DNA of 64,000 bases. Source: JASGKO01 sp049840595 (GTDB lineage: Bacteria > Verrucomicrobiota > Verrucomicrobiia > Chthoniobacterales > Chthoniobacteraceae). Within the stretch, counting starts at the first letter, position 1; each line of letters opens with the position of its first letter. The position numbers were made by a program, and so were the translations under genes. The DNA is taken from the NCBI GenBank assembly GCA_049840595.1, contig JASGKO010000014.1, forward strand, positions 18,220 through 82,219. Reading direction: 5' to 3'. Below are positions 38,862 to 45,960 of this stretch, one piece after another. Under the pieces are notes generated by a model, which saw nothing but the letters and a program-made list of their open reading frames with translations, was not told the origin of the DNA and did no database searches.

Positions 38862-39734
38862 GGCGCGACGGTAATATGGGGGTCTTTCGCCGCCTTGAGA
38901 TCATCGGCAGCGTAGAACCCGTATTTGCGCACCAAGTCCTGCCCGCGGGCACTGAGCATGAACTCGACCAGCGTCCGGGAAGTGAGGGTGGGCCGGTTGT
39001 TCGTCAGGAGCAGAATCGGGCGGTTGATTGGATACTTGTCCTGCGCAATCGCTTCCAGCGAGGGAGGCGTGACGCTTCCATCCTCATCGGCCAGCCCGAG
39101 AAAATGGTTTTTGGGAGCACCAGCCAGATTGGCCGGCAGCATGGCGTATGGAACCTTGCGTATTATTAAGCGATTTCAGCGTTTCCTCGGGGGTCTTGAG
39201 CACGGGAAACCTGGTGGCCGGAGCGCGGCGGCAATCGCCATATACCCAGTTCATGGTCATTTCCCACAGGCCGTTGTCGCTATCCCAGTCAAAGAAGGAA
39301 ATCTCGCGATCGGCCCCCCCAGCTCTTTCCAGTTGGTGATTCGCTTCTGATAAATCTTGCGAATTTGCTCGTTCGTGAGGCTATGCACCCCCCCGTCCCA
39401 GACATCTCCCGAGACCGCAAACACCACGACCTGGCGGCCAATAAACGCGGGCGTAAAAATCACCTGCGGATAGCGGGCCTTTACACTGCCGAGCAGCTCG
39501 CCGGCATACAGCCCCACATCGATCTGCCCCTGCCCCAGGCCATCAATCGCCCCGTCGCTTCCGCTGCCGGTGGAAATATCGACTTCCAGGCCACTCTCCT
39601 TCTTCAGGATGACCGCCGCATCCTGCAGGGGAGGACTCGCGGGAACTGGCCCCGGCAAGAGTGAGGATATCATCGGCCCGCGCGGTAAGCGCAACGGCAA
39701 GGAGAAGCAGGCAGGCTTGAAATACGGCTTTCAT
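38858..39734 (-). CDS. PstS-like periplasmic oxyanion-binding protein (three frameshifts)
   Basis: Start ATG 39734 with a signal peptide (MKAVFQACLLLLAVALTARA). Restored pieces: LQDAAVILKKESGLEVDIST, GQGQIDVGLYAGEL, the PstS-type segment LTNEQIRKIYQKRITNWKEL, a middle part LWEMTMNWVYGD, and YPINRPILLLTNNRPTLTSR with FMLSARGQDLVRKYGFY at the end. The length of about 290 residues fits. Breaks are near 39640, at a G7 run near 39318, and near 39150. PstS binds phosphate for ABC import; here no pstCAB genes are adjacent, and the stop overlaps the start of the ArsM-like gene. It might therefore bind arsenate or act as a sensor; that is inference. Confidence 0.78.
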
Positions 39735-39841
39735 GAACGGCTACGGAATAACGGGAATGCAGGACTTGACCACAATCAATGAAGCTCGTCCACTCCGAGC
39801 ACGCACTGGAACGGAAACAAGCGGGTGACAGCGGCAAAAAA

Positions 39842-39874
39842 AACAGCCGGGCGTTTCCGCACCGGCTGTTTTTG
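39842..39874 (-). terminator. Rho-independent terminator after rpsI
   Basis: Stem AACAGCCGG / CCGGCTGTT with loop GCGTTTCCGCA; A-rich on the left and T-rich on the right, so it reads as a terminator on either strand. It lies 55 bases beyond the rpsI stop. Confidence 0.88.
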
Positions 39875-39927
39875 AAAAAGTGGCAATTGAGTTGTCCGAT
39901 TGGTCGGCAACCAAGTTGCCGAAGCGA

Positions 39928-40317
39928 CTAGCGCTTCGAGAACTGGAAGCGCTTGCGAGCGCCGGGGCGACCGGGCTTCTTGCGTTCCTTCATGCGCGGG
40001 TCGCGGGTGAGCAGACCTTCGACCTTCAGCGGGGTGCGAAGATTGGCGTCCACCTGCAGGAGCGCGCGGGAGATCGCGAGGCGCACCGCGTCGGCCTGGC
40101 CGTTCGGGCCACCGCCCTCGGCGTTGACGCGCACGTCATAAGCCGTGGTGCTCTGGGCCACTTCGAGCGGCTTCAGCACGGTATTCTGCAAGTTGGCGGT
40201 CGGGAAGTATTCCTCGAACGCGCGGCCATTGACTTCGATCTTGCCGCTGCCAGCGGTCATGCGGATGCGGGCGACTGCAGTCTTGCGGCGTCCGGTGGCG
40301 ATGTATTCCTGTGACAT
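39928..40317 (-). CDS. rpsI: 30S ribosomal protein S9
   Basis: 129 residues, the normal length. Contains the S9 signature GGGPNGQADAVRLAISRALL and the basic tail KKPGRPGARKRFQFSKR that reaches into the P site. ATG 40317; follows rplM by 32 bases in the standard rplM-rpsI operon. Confidence 0.98.
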   Translation of the reverse strand: MSQEYIATGRRKTAVARIRMTAGSGKIEVNGRAFEEYFPTANLQNTVLKPLEVAQSTTAYDVRVNAEGGGPNGQADAVRLAISRALLQVDANLRTPLKVEGLLTRDPRMKERKKPGRPGARKRFQFSKR

Positions 40318-40349
40318 GTTTTTAAGAGTAAATGGGCTGCTTTGACGAC

Positions 40350-40781
40350 TTACTTGACCTCGGCCGCTTCGGGCTTCTGGGCGGCGTGCGGGTGGTTGTC
40401 GCCAGCGTAAACTTTGAGCTTGGTATAAACGGCGCGACCGAGGCGGTTGTGCGGGATCATGCCACGGACGGCGCGCTCGATGAGAAGCTCGGGGTGACGG
40501 GCCTTGCGGGCCTTGAAGGTCTCGGACTTATGGCCACCGACGAAGCCGGAGAAGCTCATGTAGGTCTTCTGGATGTCCTTCTTGCCGGTCACGCGCACCT
40601 TGTCAGCATTGATCACGACCACGAAGTCGCCGGTATCCACGTGAGAGGTGAAGATGGCTTTTTCCTTGCCACGGAGGAGATTGGCGGCCTTCACGGCCAC
40701 ACGACCAAGAACCTGATCCTTGGCGTCAATAATCCACCATTTGCGGTCCACTTCGTTCGCTTTTGCTGAAAATGTGCTCAT
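40350..40781 (-). CDS. rplM: 50S ribosomal protein L13
   Basis: Start chosen at ATG 40781 (MSTFSAKANEVDRKWWIIDA); a GTG or ATG upstream would run through the promoter. 143 residues with DAKDQVLGRVAVKAANLLRG, GDFVVVINADKVRVTGKK and AVRGMIPHNRLGRAVYTKLK, all L13 hallmarks. L13 is an early 50S assembly protein. A consensus-like promoter lies at 40805-40833. Confidence 0.97.
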   Translation of the reverse strand: MSTFSAKANEVDRKWWIIDAKDQVLGRVAVKAANLLRGKEKAIFTSHVDTGDFVVVINADKVRVTGKKDIQKTYMSFSGFVGGHKSETFKARKARHPELLIERAVRGMIPHNRLGRAVYTKLKVYAGDNHPHAAQKPEAAEVK

Positions 40782-40804
40782 AAAATCTGTCGAAAAGAGT
40801 CGGG

Positions 40805-40833
40805 AAGATAGGAGCACGATGGGCGGGTGTCAA
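40805..40833 (-). promoter_or_regulatory. Sigma-70 type promoter of rplM-rpsI
   Basis: Read on the minus strand: TTGACA, a 17-base spacer and TATCTT. It lies 24 bases upstream of the rplM start codon. Confidence 0.75.
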
Positions 40834-41051
40834 AGGGAATTTTGAAACTTTCCACATTTGTGATTTCACCGGGGACGCCATCACTCGCTCCATCCCTCTA
40901 TATATAATGGGCGGGGAGGATTTCTTTAATCCGATTTTTCATTTTCCGCAAATTTTTGGAATAAATTCGCGGGCCTTCACTCCCACCTTCGAAGCCACGA
41001 CAAACGGAGCTTCTTAAGAAATCACATCACACACCAAAGGAAAGAAACCAT

Positions 41052-41312
41052 ATGAACACATCCATGAAAACCCTGATCGCCGGTGCAGCTCTCGCGGGAC
41101 TTTGCTCCGGGGCCTATGCCGTCCAGACCTCCACCCCCTCCACGGGCAAAACCACGGTGAGCGCCGGGGTGAACCTGAAGGTGATGGACAAGGGCACGCA
41201 TGACTGCAAAGGCCAGAACTCCTGCAAGGGCCAGGGCGGTTGCAAGACCGGCGACAACGGCTGCAAGGGCAAGAACACCTGCAAGGGCAAGGGCGGCTGC
41301 GCCAGCAAGTAA
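41052..41312 (+). CDS. Bufferin-like RiPP precursor (secreted Cys-repeat peptide)
   Basis: 86 residues from ATG 41052, with AAGGAAAG as ribosome binding site 9 bases ahead. The signal peptide (KTLIAGAALAGLCSGAYA) probably ends after residue 23. The mature part has six cysteines (52, 58, 64, 71, 77, 83) in two 13-residue repeats, CKGQNSCKGQGGC and CKGKNTCKGKGGC, joined by KTGDNG. It is directly followed by DUF692 and DUF2063 genes, the hallmark of bufferin (BufA/HvfA-type) loci, where an MNIO enzyme converts cysteines to thiooxazole-type groups that bind copper in the periplasm. The family assignment rests on context plus the Cys pattern; the exact subfamily (BufA1 or BufA2) is uncertain. The modified residues cannot be read from sequence. 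Confidence 0.82.
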   Translation: MNTSMKTLIAGAALAGLCSGAYAVQTSTPSTGKTTVSAGVNLKVMDKGTHDCKGQNSCKGQGGCKTGDNGCKGKNTCKGKGGCASK

Positions 41313-41355
41313 GGAGATAAGGAACCAGGATCATTCAGCATTTCGCATTTTGATC

Positions 41356-41393
41356 GGGCCTGCGGCAGCAGAACCCATTGCCGCCGCAGGCCC
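41356..41393 (+). terminator. Hairpin between precursor and MNIO gene
   Basis: Perfect 11-bp stem GGGCCTGCGGC / GCCGCAGGCCC with a 16-base loop and no U-tract after it. Located 44 bases after the precursor stop and ahead of the MNIO gene start. In such operons a hairpin here could stabilise or partly terminate the precursor mRNA so that it outnumbers the enzyme; that role is inferred. Confidence 0.6.
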
Positions 41394-41437
41394 TCCTTAA
41401 AAAAGGCTAAATGTTAATTCCTCAATGCTAAATTAAA

Positions 41438-42301
41438 ATGCCCGCCAATCCCTACAACAACCACACCCAGTATGGCGTCGGCCTCGGGCTCCGGGTGCCG
41501 CATTACCGGCACATCCTGGAGCAAAAGCCGACGGTGGACTGGTTCGAGATCATCTCGGAAAACTTCATGGTGGACGGCGGGCGACCCCTCGAAGTGCTCG
41601 ACCGCATCCTGGAGCAATACCGGGTAGTGCAGCACGGGGTGGCGATGTATTTCGGCTCGGCGGACAAGCTGGACCGCGAGCACCTGCGACGGCTGAAAGC
41701 CCTCGTGAAACGCACGAATACCCCCTGGCTGAGCGATCACCTCTGCTGGGGCAGCGTGGATGGCCGCTTTACCCACGATCTGCTGCCGATGCCCTACACC
41801 TTCGCCAGCGCAAAGCATACGGCGGAAAAAATCCGCGCCGCCCGGGATTACCTGGAGGTGCCGATCTGCGTGGAAAACGTCAGCAGCTACGCGGAATACC
41901 ACGTCTCGGAAATGACCGAGTGGGAATTTCTCAACGAAGTGGTGGAGCGCGCGGACTGCGGCATCCTGCTCGACGTGAACAACATCTACGTCTCCTCGCA
42001 GAATCACAATTTCGATCCCCTCACCTACATCGAGGCGCTCCCGCACCAGCGCGTGGGGCAGATCCACATCGCGGGGCACTCGAAGTTCGAGCGCTTCATC
42101 CTCGATACCCACGATCACCCGGTGCTCGATCCGGTGTGGAAACTTTACGCGCGCGCCATCCAGCTCTGCGGCCACACCGCCACACTGCTGGAGTGGGACG
42201 ACCGCATCCCGAGCTTCGACGAAGTGCACGCCGAGGCGCTGAAATCGACCAGGTATCTCGACGCCCAACTTTCCCATGAATCCGCCGCCCACCAAAATTG
42301 A
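41438..42301 (+). CDS. bufB: MNIO family (DUF692) RiPP-modifying enzyme, BufB-like
   Basis: 287 residues, normal for DUF692. TIM-barrel with the multinuclear non-heme iron site: E41 in EIISENFM, H66 in VVQHGVAM, D100-H101 in LSDHLCWG, E146-N147 in CVENVSSY, D179 and N181 in LLDVNNIYV, H210 and H214 in QIHIAGH, and D223 to H227 in DTHDH, with E252 in LLEWD. The family uses iron and oxygen to rearrange cysteine side chains of its peptide substrate in the cytoplasm. Start ATG 41438. It ends 25 bases inside the next gene, so it is translationally coupled to the DUF2063 partner. Confidence 0.93.
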   Translation: MPANPYNNHTQYGVGLGLRVPHYRHILEQKPTVDWFEIISENFMVDGGRPLEVLDRILEQYRVVQHGVAMYFGSADKLDREHLRRLKALVKRTNTPWLSDHLCWGSVDGRFTHDLLPMPYTFASAKHTAEKIRAARDYLEVPICVENVSSYAEYHVSEMTEWEFLNEVVERADCGILLDVNNIYVSSQNHNFDPLTYIEALPHQRVGQIHIAGHSKFERFILDTHDHPVLDPVWKLYARAIQLCGHTATLLEWDDRIPSFDEVHAEALKSTRYLDAQLSHESAAHQN

Positions 42302-43191
42302 ATCGGTCGCGGACCTCGCCAACCTGCAACGCGCGCTGGCCGGGGCGCTCTTTCGTCCGCTCACGGAAAGCGACGGCATGCAGCGGGCGAATGCGCAGAC
42401 GGCGGCGGCGATCATCACGCCGAACGACCGGCTCACCGCCTTCGAGCGACTGGAGATTTACAACCGGCAATACTGGTTCCGCCTGCTCGACTGCCTCTAT
42501 GACGATTTTCCCGGGCTGCGCGCGGTGCTGGGCGGAAGAAATTCCACCGGCTCGGCAAGGAATACCTCACCAAATATCCCTCGGAATCCTTTACCCTGCG
42601 CAATCTCGGCTCACGACTGCCGCAATTCATCCACGACGAACCCCGCTGGGTTGCGCCCCGCGAGGAGCTGGCGCGGGACATGGTGGCCTTCGAGTGGGCG
42701 CAAGTCGTCGCCTTCGACAGCGCGGCGTTGAAGCCATTTACGGGCGACGATTTTCTCGGGCAAAATCCGGCGGCGCTGCGGCTGGCCCTGCAACCGCACC
42801 TCACCCTGCTGGCCTTGGAATATCCGGTGGACCAGATGGTGCTGGCGCTGAAGGAGCGCACCACCCGCGGGGATGCAAGCAATGCCATGGGCGAGGCCGC
42901 GCCACATGAGACCACGCGCGCCATGCGCCTGCCGAAAAAACAGCCCATCCACGTCGCCGTGCACCGGCATGAACTCGACCTTTATTACAAACGCCTGGAG
43001 CCGCAGCGTACACCTTGTTGTGCGCGCTGCGGGACGGCGCAACGCTGGAAAGCGCTTGCGAGCAGGCCATCCTAAGCTCCACGCAGGAGGAGGCCGACTG
43101 GGCCTCGCAAATCCGCGCGTGGTTTGAAAACTGGGCCGCCCTCGGGTGGTTCGTCCACCATGATTCTGTATCAACCAACGCTCAACAATGA
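42276..43191 (+). CDS. bufC: DUF2063 partner protein, BufC-like (two frameshifts)
   Basis: Starts ATG 42276 inside the end of the MNIO gene. The first frame gives LANLQRALAGALFRPLTESD and RLTAFERLEIYNRQYWFRLL followed by DCLYDDFPGLRAVLG, the DUF2063 core. After about 42535 the next frame continues with KFHRLGKEYLTKYPSESFTL, LPQFIHDEPRW and ELARDMVAFEWAQVVAFDS. After about 43010 a third frame gives DGATLESACEQAI to the stop at 43189, which overlaps the start of the DoxX gene (ATGA). Joined length is about 305 residues. DUF2063 proteins bind the precursor leader and present it to the MNIO enzyme. The older label DNA-binding domain is not supported here. Confidence 0.85.
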
Positions 43192-43667
43192 TCACACACC
43201 TCCGCAAGGCGTATTCGCTGCTCATCACCGGCGCGAGTGCGCTGCAATCTCCGTTGCTGCTCCTGATCCGGCTCTACTGGGGCTGGCAAATGTTTGTCTC
43301 CGGTCACGCTCATCTTTCCGACGTGCCAACCATGGTCCAACGCTTCCAAAGCTGGGGCATCCCGTTCCCGACCTTCAACGTGTATCTCTCGGGTCTCACC
43401 GAGTGCACCTGCGGCCTGCTTCTGCTGGTTGGACTGGCCTCGCGGGTGATTACGATACCGCTCATCATCAACTTCTGCGTCGCTTATCTCACCGCCAGTC
43501 GCGCCACCCTATTGAACATCTTCAACGATCCCGATTCATTCGTCTCGGACGCGGCATTTCTCTTCTTGCTTGCCGCGGTGATTGTGTTTGTATTCGGCCC
43601 CGGATGGCTTTCGCTGGATGCGCTCATCGCACGATGGTTGCGCGGCGGGAAAGCTCCTTCTGCATGA
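43188..43667 (+). CDS. DoxX family membrane protein of the bufferin-like operon
   Basis: 159 residues with four membrane helices (LLLLIRLYWGWQMFVSGHAH; YLSGLTECTCGLLLLVGLAS; RVITIPLIINFCVAYL; DAAFLFLLAAVIVFVFGPGW) and the DoxX pattern R-x-x-x-G-W-Q-M-F-x-S-G-x-x-H. DoxX proteins are the fourth member of many bufferin-type loci (HvfD position), perhaps for handling or redox protection of the product; the role is not established. Starts and stops overlap those of both neighbours (ATGA at 43188 and 43664). Confidence 0.88.
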   Translation: MITHLRKAYSLLITGASALQSPLLLLIRLYWGWQMFVSGHAHLSDVPTMVQRFQSWGIPFPTFNVYLSGLTECTCGLLLLVGLASRVITIPLIINFCVAYLTASRATLLNIFNDPDSFVSDAAFLFLLAAVIVFVFGPGWLSLDALIARWLRGGKAPSA

Positions 43668-44209
43668 CCGAGTTTGAACAGATCGTGGATACGCACTACG
43701 CGGCGCTTTATCGCTTTGCGCTGAGCCTTGCGCGCAGCGAGGCCACGGCGGCGGATCTCACCCAGCAGACGTTTTATCTCTGGGCGGCCAAGGGGCATCA
43801 ACTCCGCGACCGCAGCAAGGTGAAATCGTGGCTTTTCACCACGCTCTACCGCGAGCACCTGGGCACCAAGCGGCACGAGGCGCGCTTCCCGCATGTGGAG
43901 CTGGACGAAGCCACCGCGGAACTCCCCGAGACCGGGGAAAGCGGCGCGCTGGAAATCGATGCCGCCGTCGCCCGCGAGGCGCTGCAAAAAATCGAGGAAG
44001 CCTATCGCGCGCCCCTCACCCTTTTCTATTTGCAGGATTTTTCCTACCGGGAGATTGCCGAGGTGCTCTGCATCCCGCTGGGAACCGTGATGTCGCGCCT
44101 CTCGCGCGGCAAGGCTGAGCTGCGCCGGCTGCTGCTGGACGCCGTCGAGGTGGCCCAGCGGAAGATCACCCCTTTCATCGAACCTCAACCCCGCCAAGCC
44201 CATGAATAA
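43664..44209 (+). CDS. ECF-type RNA polymerase sigma factor
   Basis: 181 residues. Region 2: FEQIVDTHYAALYRFALSLA, ADLTQQTFYLWAAKG and KSWLFTTLYREHL. Region 4: IEEAYRAPLTLFYLQDFSYR with EIAEVLCIPLGTVMSRLSRG, the recognition helix. No regions 1 or 3, hence extracytoplasmic-function class. Start ATG 43664 overlaps the DoxX stop. It is followed by a membrane anti-sigma gene with an 8-base overlap. Some known bufferin operons are under an ECF sigma factor that answers to copper; the same logic is likely here and would make the operon self-regulating. A matching ECF promoter was not identified upstream of 41052. Confidence 0.92.
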   Translation: MTEFEQIVDTHYAALYRFALSLARSEATAADLTQQTFYLWAAKGHQLRDRSKVKSWLFTTLYREHLGTKRHEARFPHVELDEATAELPETGESGALEIDAAVAREALQKIEEAYRAPLTLFYLQDFSYREIAEVLCIPLGTVMSRLSRGKAELRRLLLDAVEVAQRKITPFIEPQPRQAHE

Positions 44210-44942
44210 CCAGGAAGCCCGTTTTATTCTCGGGGCCTATCGTCCGGGTGGGCAGGATGCGACCGACCCGCAGTTCCGCGAGGCGCTGGAACAGGCCCAG
44301 CACGATCCCACGCTCAAGCGCTGGCTGGAGCAGCAGACGGCGGTCGATGCGCAGATGGCGCAGGCGCTGGAGAAAGTCACGCCCCCGGCGGACTTGAAGG
44401 CGAATATTTTGCTGGGCGCGAAGCTTTCACAGCAGCGGCAGCAATGGCAATTCATCCGTCCGCTCGCCGCGGCGGCGATCGTGCTGCTGGTGGCGATTGG
44501 AGCGATCAGCCCGTTTGTGCATCTGCACCGGCCGAAAAACCTGATGAGCTGGCAGGCGGTCTCGCTCACCACCATCAACAACCTGGTCGAGAGCAAGGAT
44601 CACTTCAACTTCGCCGCCGCCAAGCCGAAGGACATTACGCAATGGCTGCACGTCACGGATTCCACCGCCGCGCCGAAGATGCCGCCGCACCTCAATGAGC
44701 TGCGCTCGCTCGGTTGCAAAGTGCTCAATGAGGACGGCCACTGCATCACCATCGTGTGCTTCCACCTCACGCCCACCGAGCTGGTCCATCTGGTCACCTA
44801 CGACACCCCCACCCCGTCGCTGAACAAGCCCCGCTTCATGGAGCACAACGGCTGGCACACCGCGACCTGGACCGCGGACGGGAAGACCTACATGCTCGCA
44901 ACCAAGGCGGAGCAGCAGAAGCTGGAGCAGTTGTTGCTCTGA
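44202..44942 (+). CDS. Membrane anti-sigma factor with Cys/His outer domain
   Basis: 246 residues, starting inside the end of the sigma gene. An N-terminal cytoplasmic part (about 1-83) is helical and polar, as in anti-sigma domains; one membrane helix follows (FIRPLAAAAIVLLVAIGAIS, 84-105); the rest lies outside. The outer domain contains C172, H180, C181, C186 and H188 (LGCKVLNEDGHCITIVCFHL) and a W-rich end (GWHTATWTADGKTYML). No zinc-binding HxxxCxxC motif is present in the cytoplasmic part. By position it should hold the sigma factor inactive. The Cys/His cluster could sense metal in the periplasm; that is inference. Confidence 0.8.
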   Translation: MNNQEARFILGAYRPGGQDATDPQFREALEQAQHDPTLKRWLEQQTAVDAQMAQALEKVTPPADLKANILLGAKLSQQRQQWQFIRPLAAAAIVLLVAIGAISPFVHLHRPKNLMSWQAVSLTTINNLVESKDHFNFAAAKPKDITQWLHVTDSTAAPKMPPHLNELRSLGCKVLNEDGHCITIVCFHLTPTELVHLVTYDTPTPSLNKPRFMEHNGWHTATWTADGKTYMLATKAEQQKLEQLLL

Positions 44943-45302
44943 TGTTGCTCTGAAAAACAGGCCAAGAAGGACGTCTTACGATAGTCCCTCGGCAGCCGGA
45001 AAAAGAATGGCGGCGCGCCCAAAGCTTATGCCGCATTGGGCGAACCGTGGCTGTTTTGAAAGCGGCGTTTCTTCCCCAAAATGCCATACTGAGACCTTGA
45101 ACCCACGGAGCGAAACTTTCAGGTCCGCGAAAAACGCGAAGCATGCGAAAATAAAGTCGCCCCCTTTCGTGTGCTTCGCGTCTTTCGCGGACTCCTCCGG
45201 GCATTCCAGCGGTGGCGATCCATTCTCCTCGCTCCCAAGCTCCAGCTTGGGAACGCACTGGCCCCCGAGGCTCTGCCTCGCCATCGACAGTCAGCCCCTC
45301 GA
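44943..45302. other. Intergenic region without a gene
   Basis: Holds a loose dyad around 45121-45189 (GTCCGCGAAAAACGCGAAGC against TGCTTCGCGTCTTTCGCGGA) and a block at 45226-45300 with CCCAAGCTCCAGCTTGGG and CCGAGGCTCTGCCTCG palindromes. No credible coding sequence. Confidence 0.6.
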
Positions 45303-45960
45303 CTAATTCCCACCCGGCAGCGAGACCCGGTCCACCACCGCCCCCGGATCAACCGCGCGGATCTTCAGCACGTGCTTGCCCGCCGGGAGCGCCGGCAAGG
45401 GCACCTGTGCCCGCACATAGTTGTTTTGAATCCCATCGCGGCGGTTCGGCCCCTTCTCGTCTTCCTTGCCGTTGGAACCGGGGACTTCCACCAGCACCGG
45501 CGCCTGATCATCGACACTCACCGCCACGCGTAGTTGCATCCCCGGATAAATCCGGAAGGTCGGGAGAAAATCGATCAACACGTCACCCGCCGCCCCGTTG
45601 CCTTGGAAGTTGAACTCCAGCGTGGGCGCGGTGTGGTCATCTTCCTTCCACGAGGAGCTCAGGCCCGCTGGTTCCAGCGCCATCGCCCGGCTCGTCTGCC
45701 CGAGACCGGGCACCGAAACCCAGCGCGCGGTTCCCGCCGCCACCTGCCGATCAGCCGAGGCCGCATCGCGCCAGTTGCGCGCGGGCGCGGGAGTGGAGGC
45801 AGCCCCCGGAGCCGTCGGCTTGTCTCCCCACGGCCACCGCACCTGACTGTTCCAGCGGTCGAGATACTTGCCGGTCACCAGGCCGGGCATCATGTAATTC
45901 CATTTTCCACCGGCGAGGCCGTGGTTGGACTGGTCCACCTGCTTTTCAAGAAACTGTACG
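45303..45960 (-). CDS. GH115 glucuronidase, C-terminal part (frameshifted)
   Basis: Continues the enzyme encoded at 45946-47799. It begins in frame with FLEKQVDQSNHGLAGGKWNYMMPGLVTGKY, which follows the main domain, and ends with a beta-sandwich (WVSVPGLGQTSRAMALEP, FRIYPGMQLRVAVSVDDQAP, KHVLKIRAVDPGAVVDRVSL) of the kind that closes GH115 enzymes. The break lies near 45950-45965 (EIAQ then RTVS in the wrong frame versus SSVQFLEKQ). Together the parts give roughly 840 residues. Confidence 0.83.

Noticed and set aside
44943..45302. Short ORFs after the anti-sigma gene
   Set aside because: They read through palindromic repeat DNA on both strands and have no start context.
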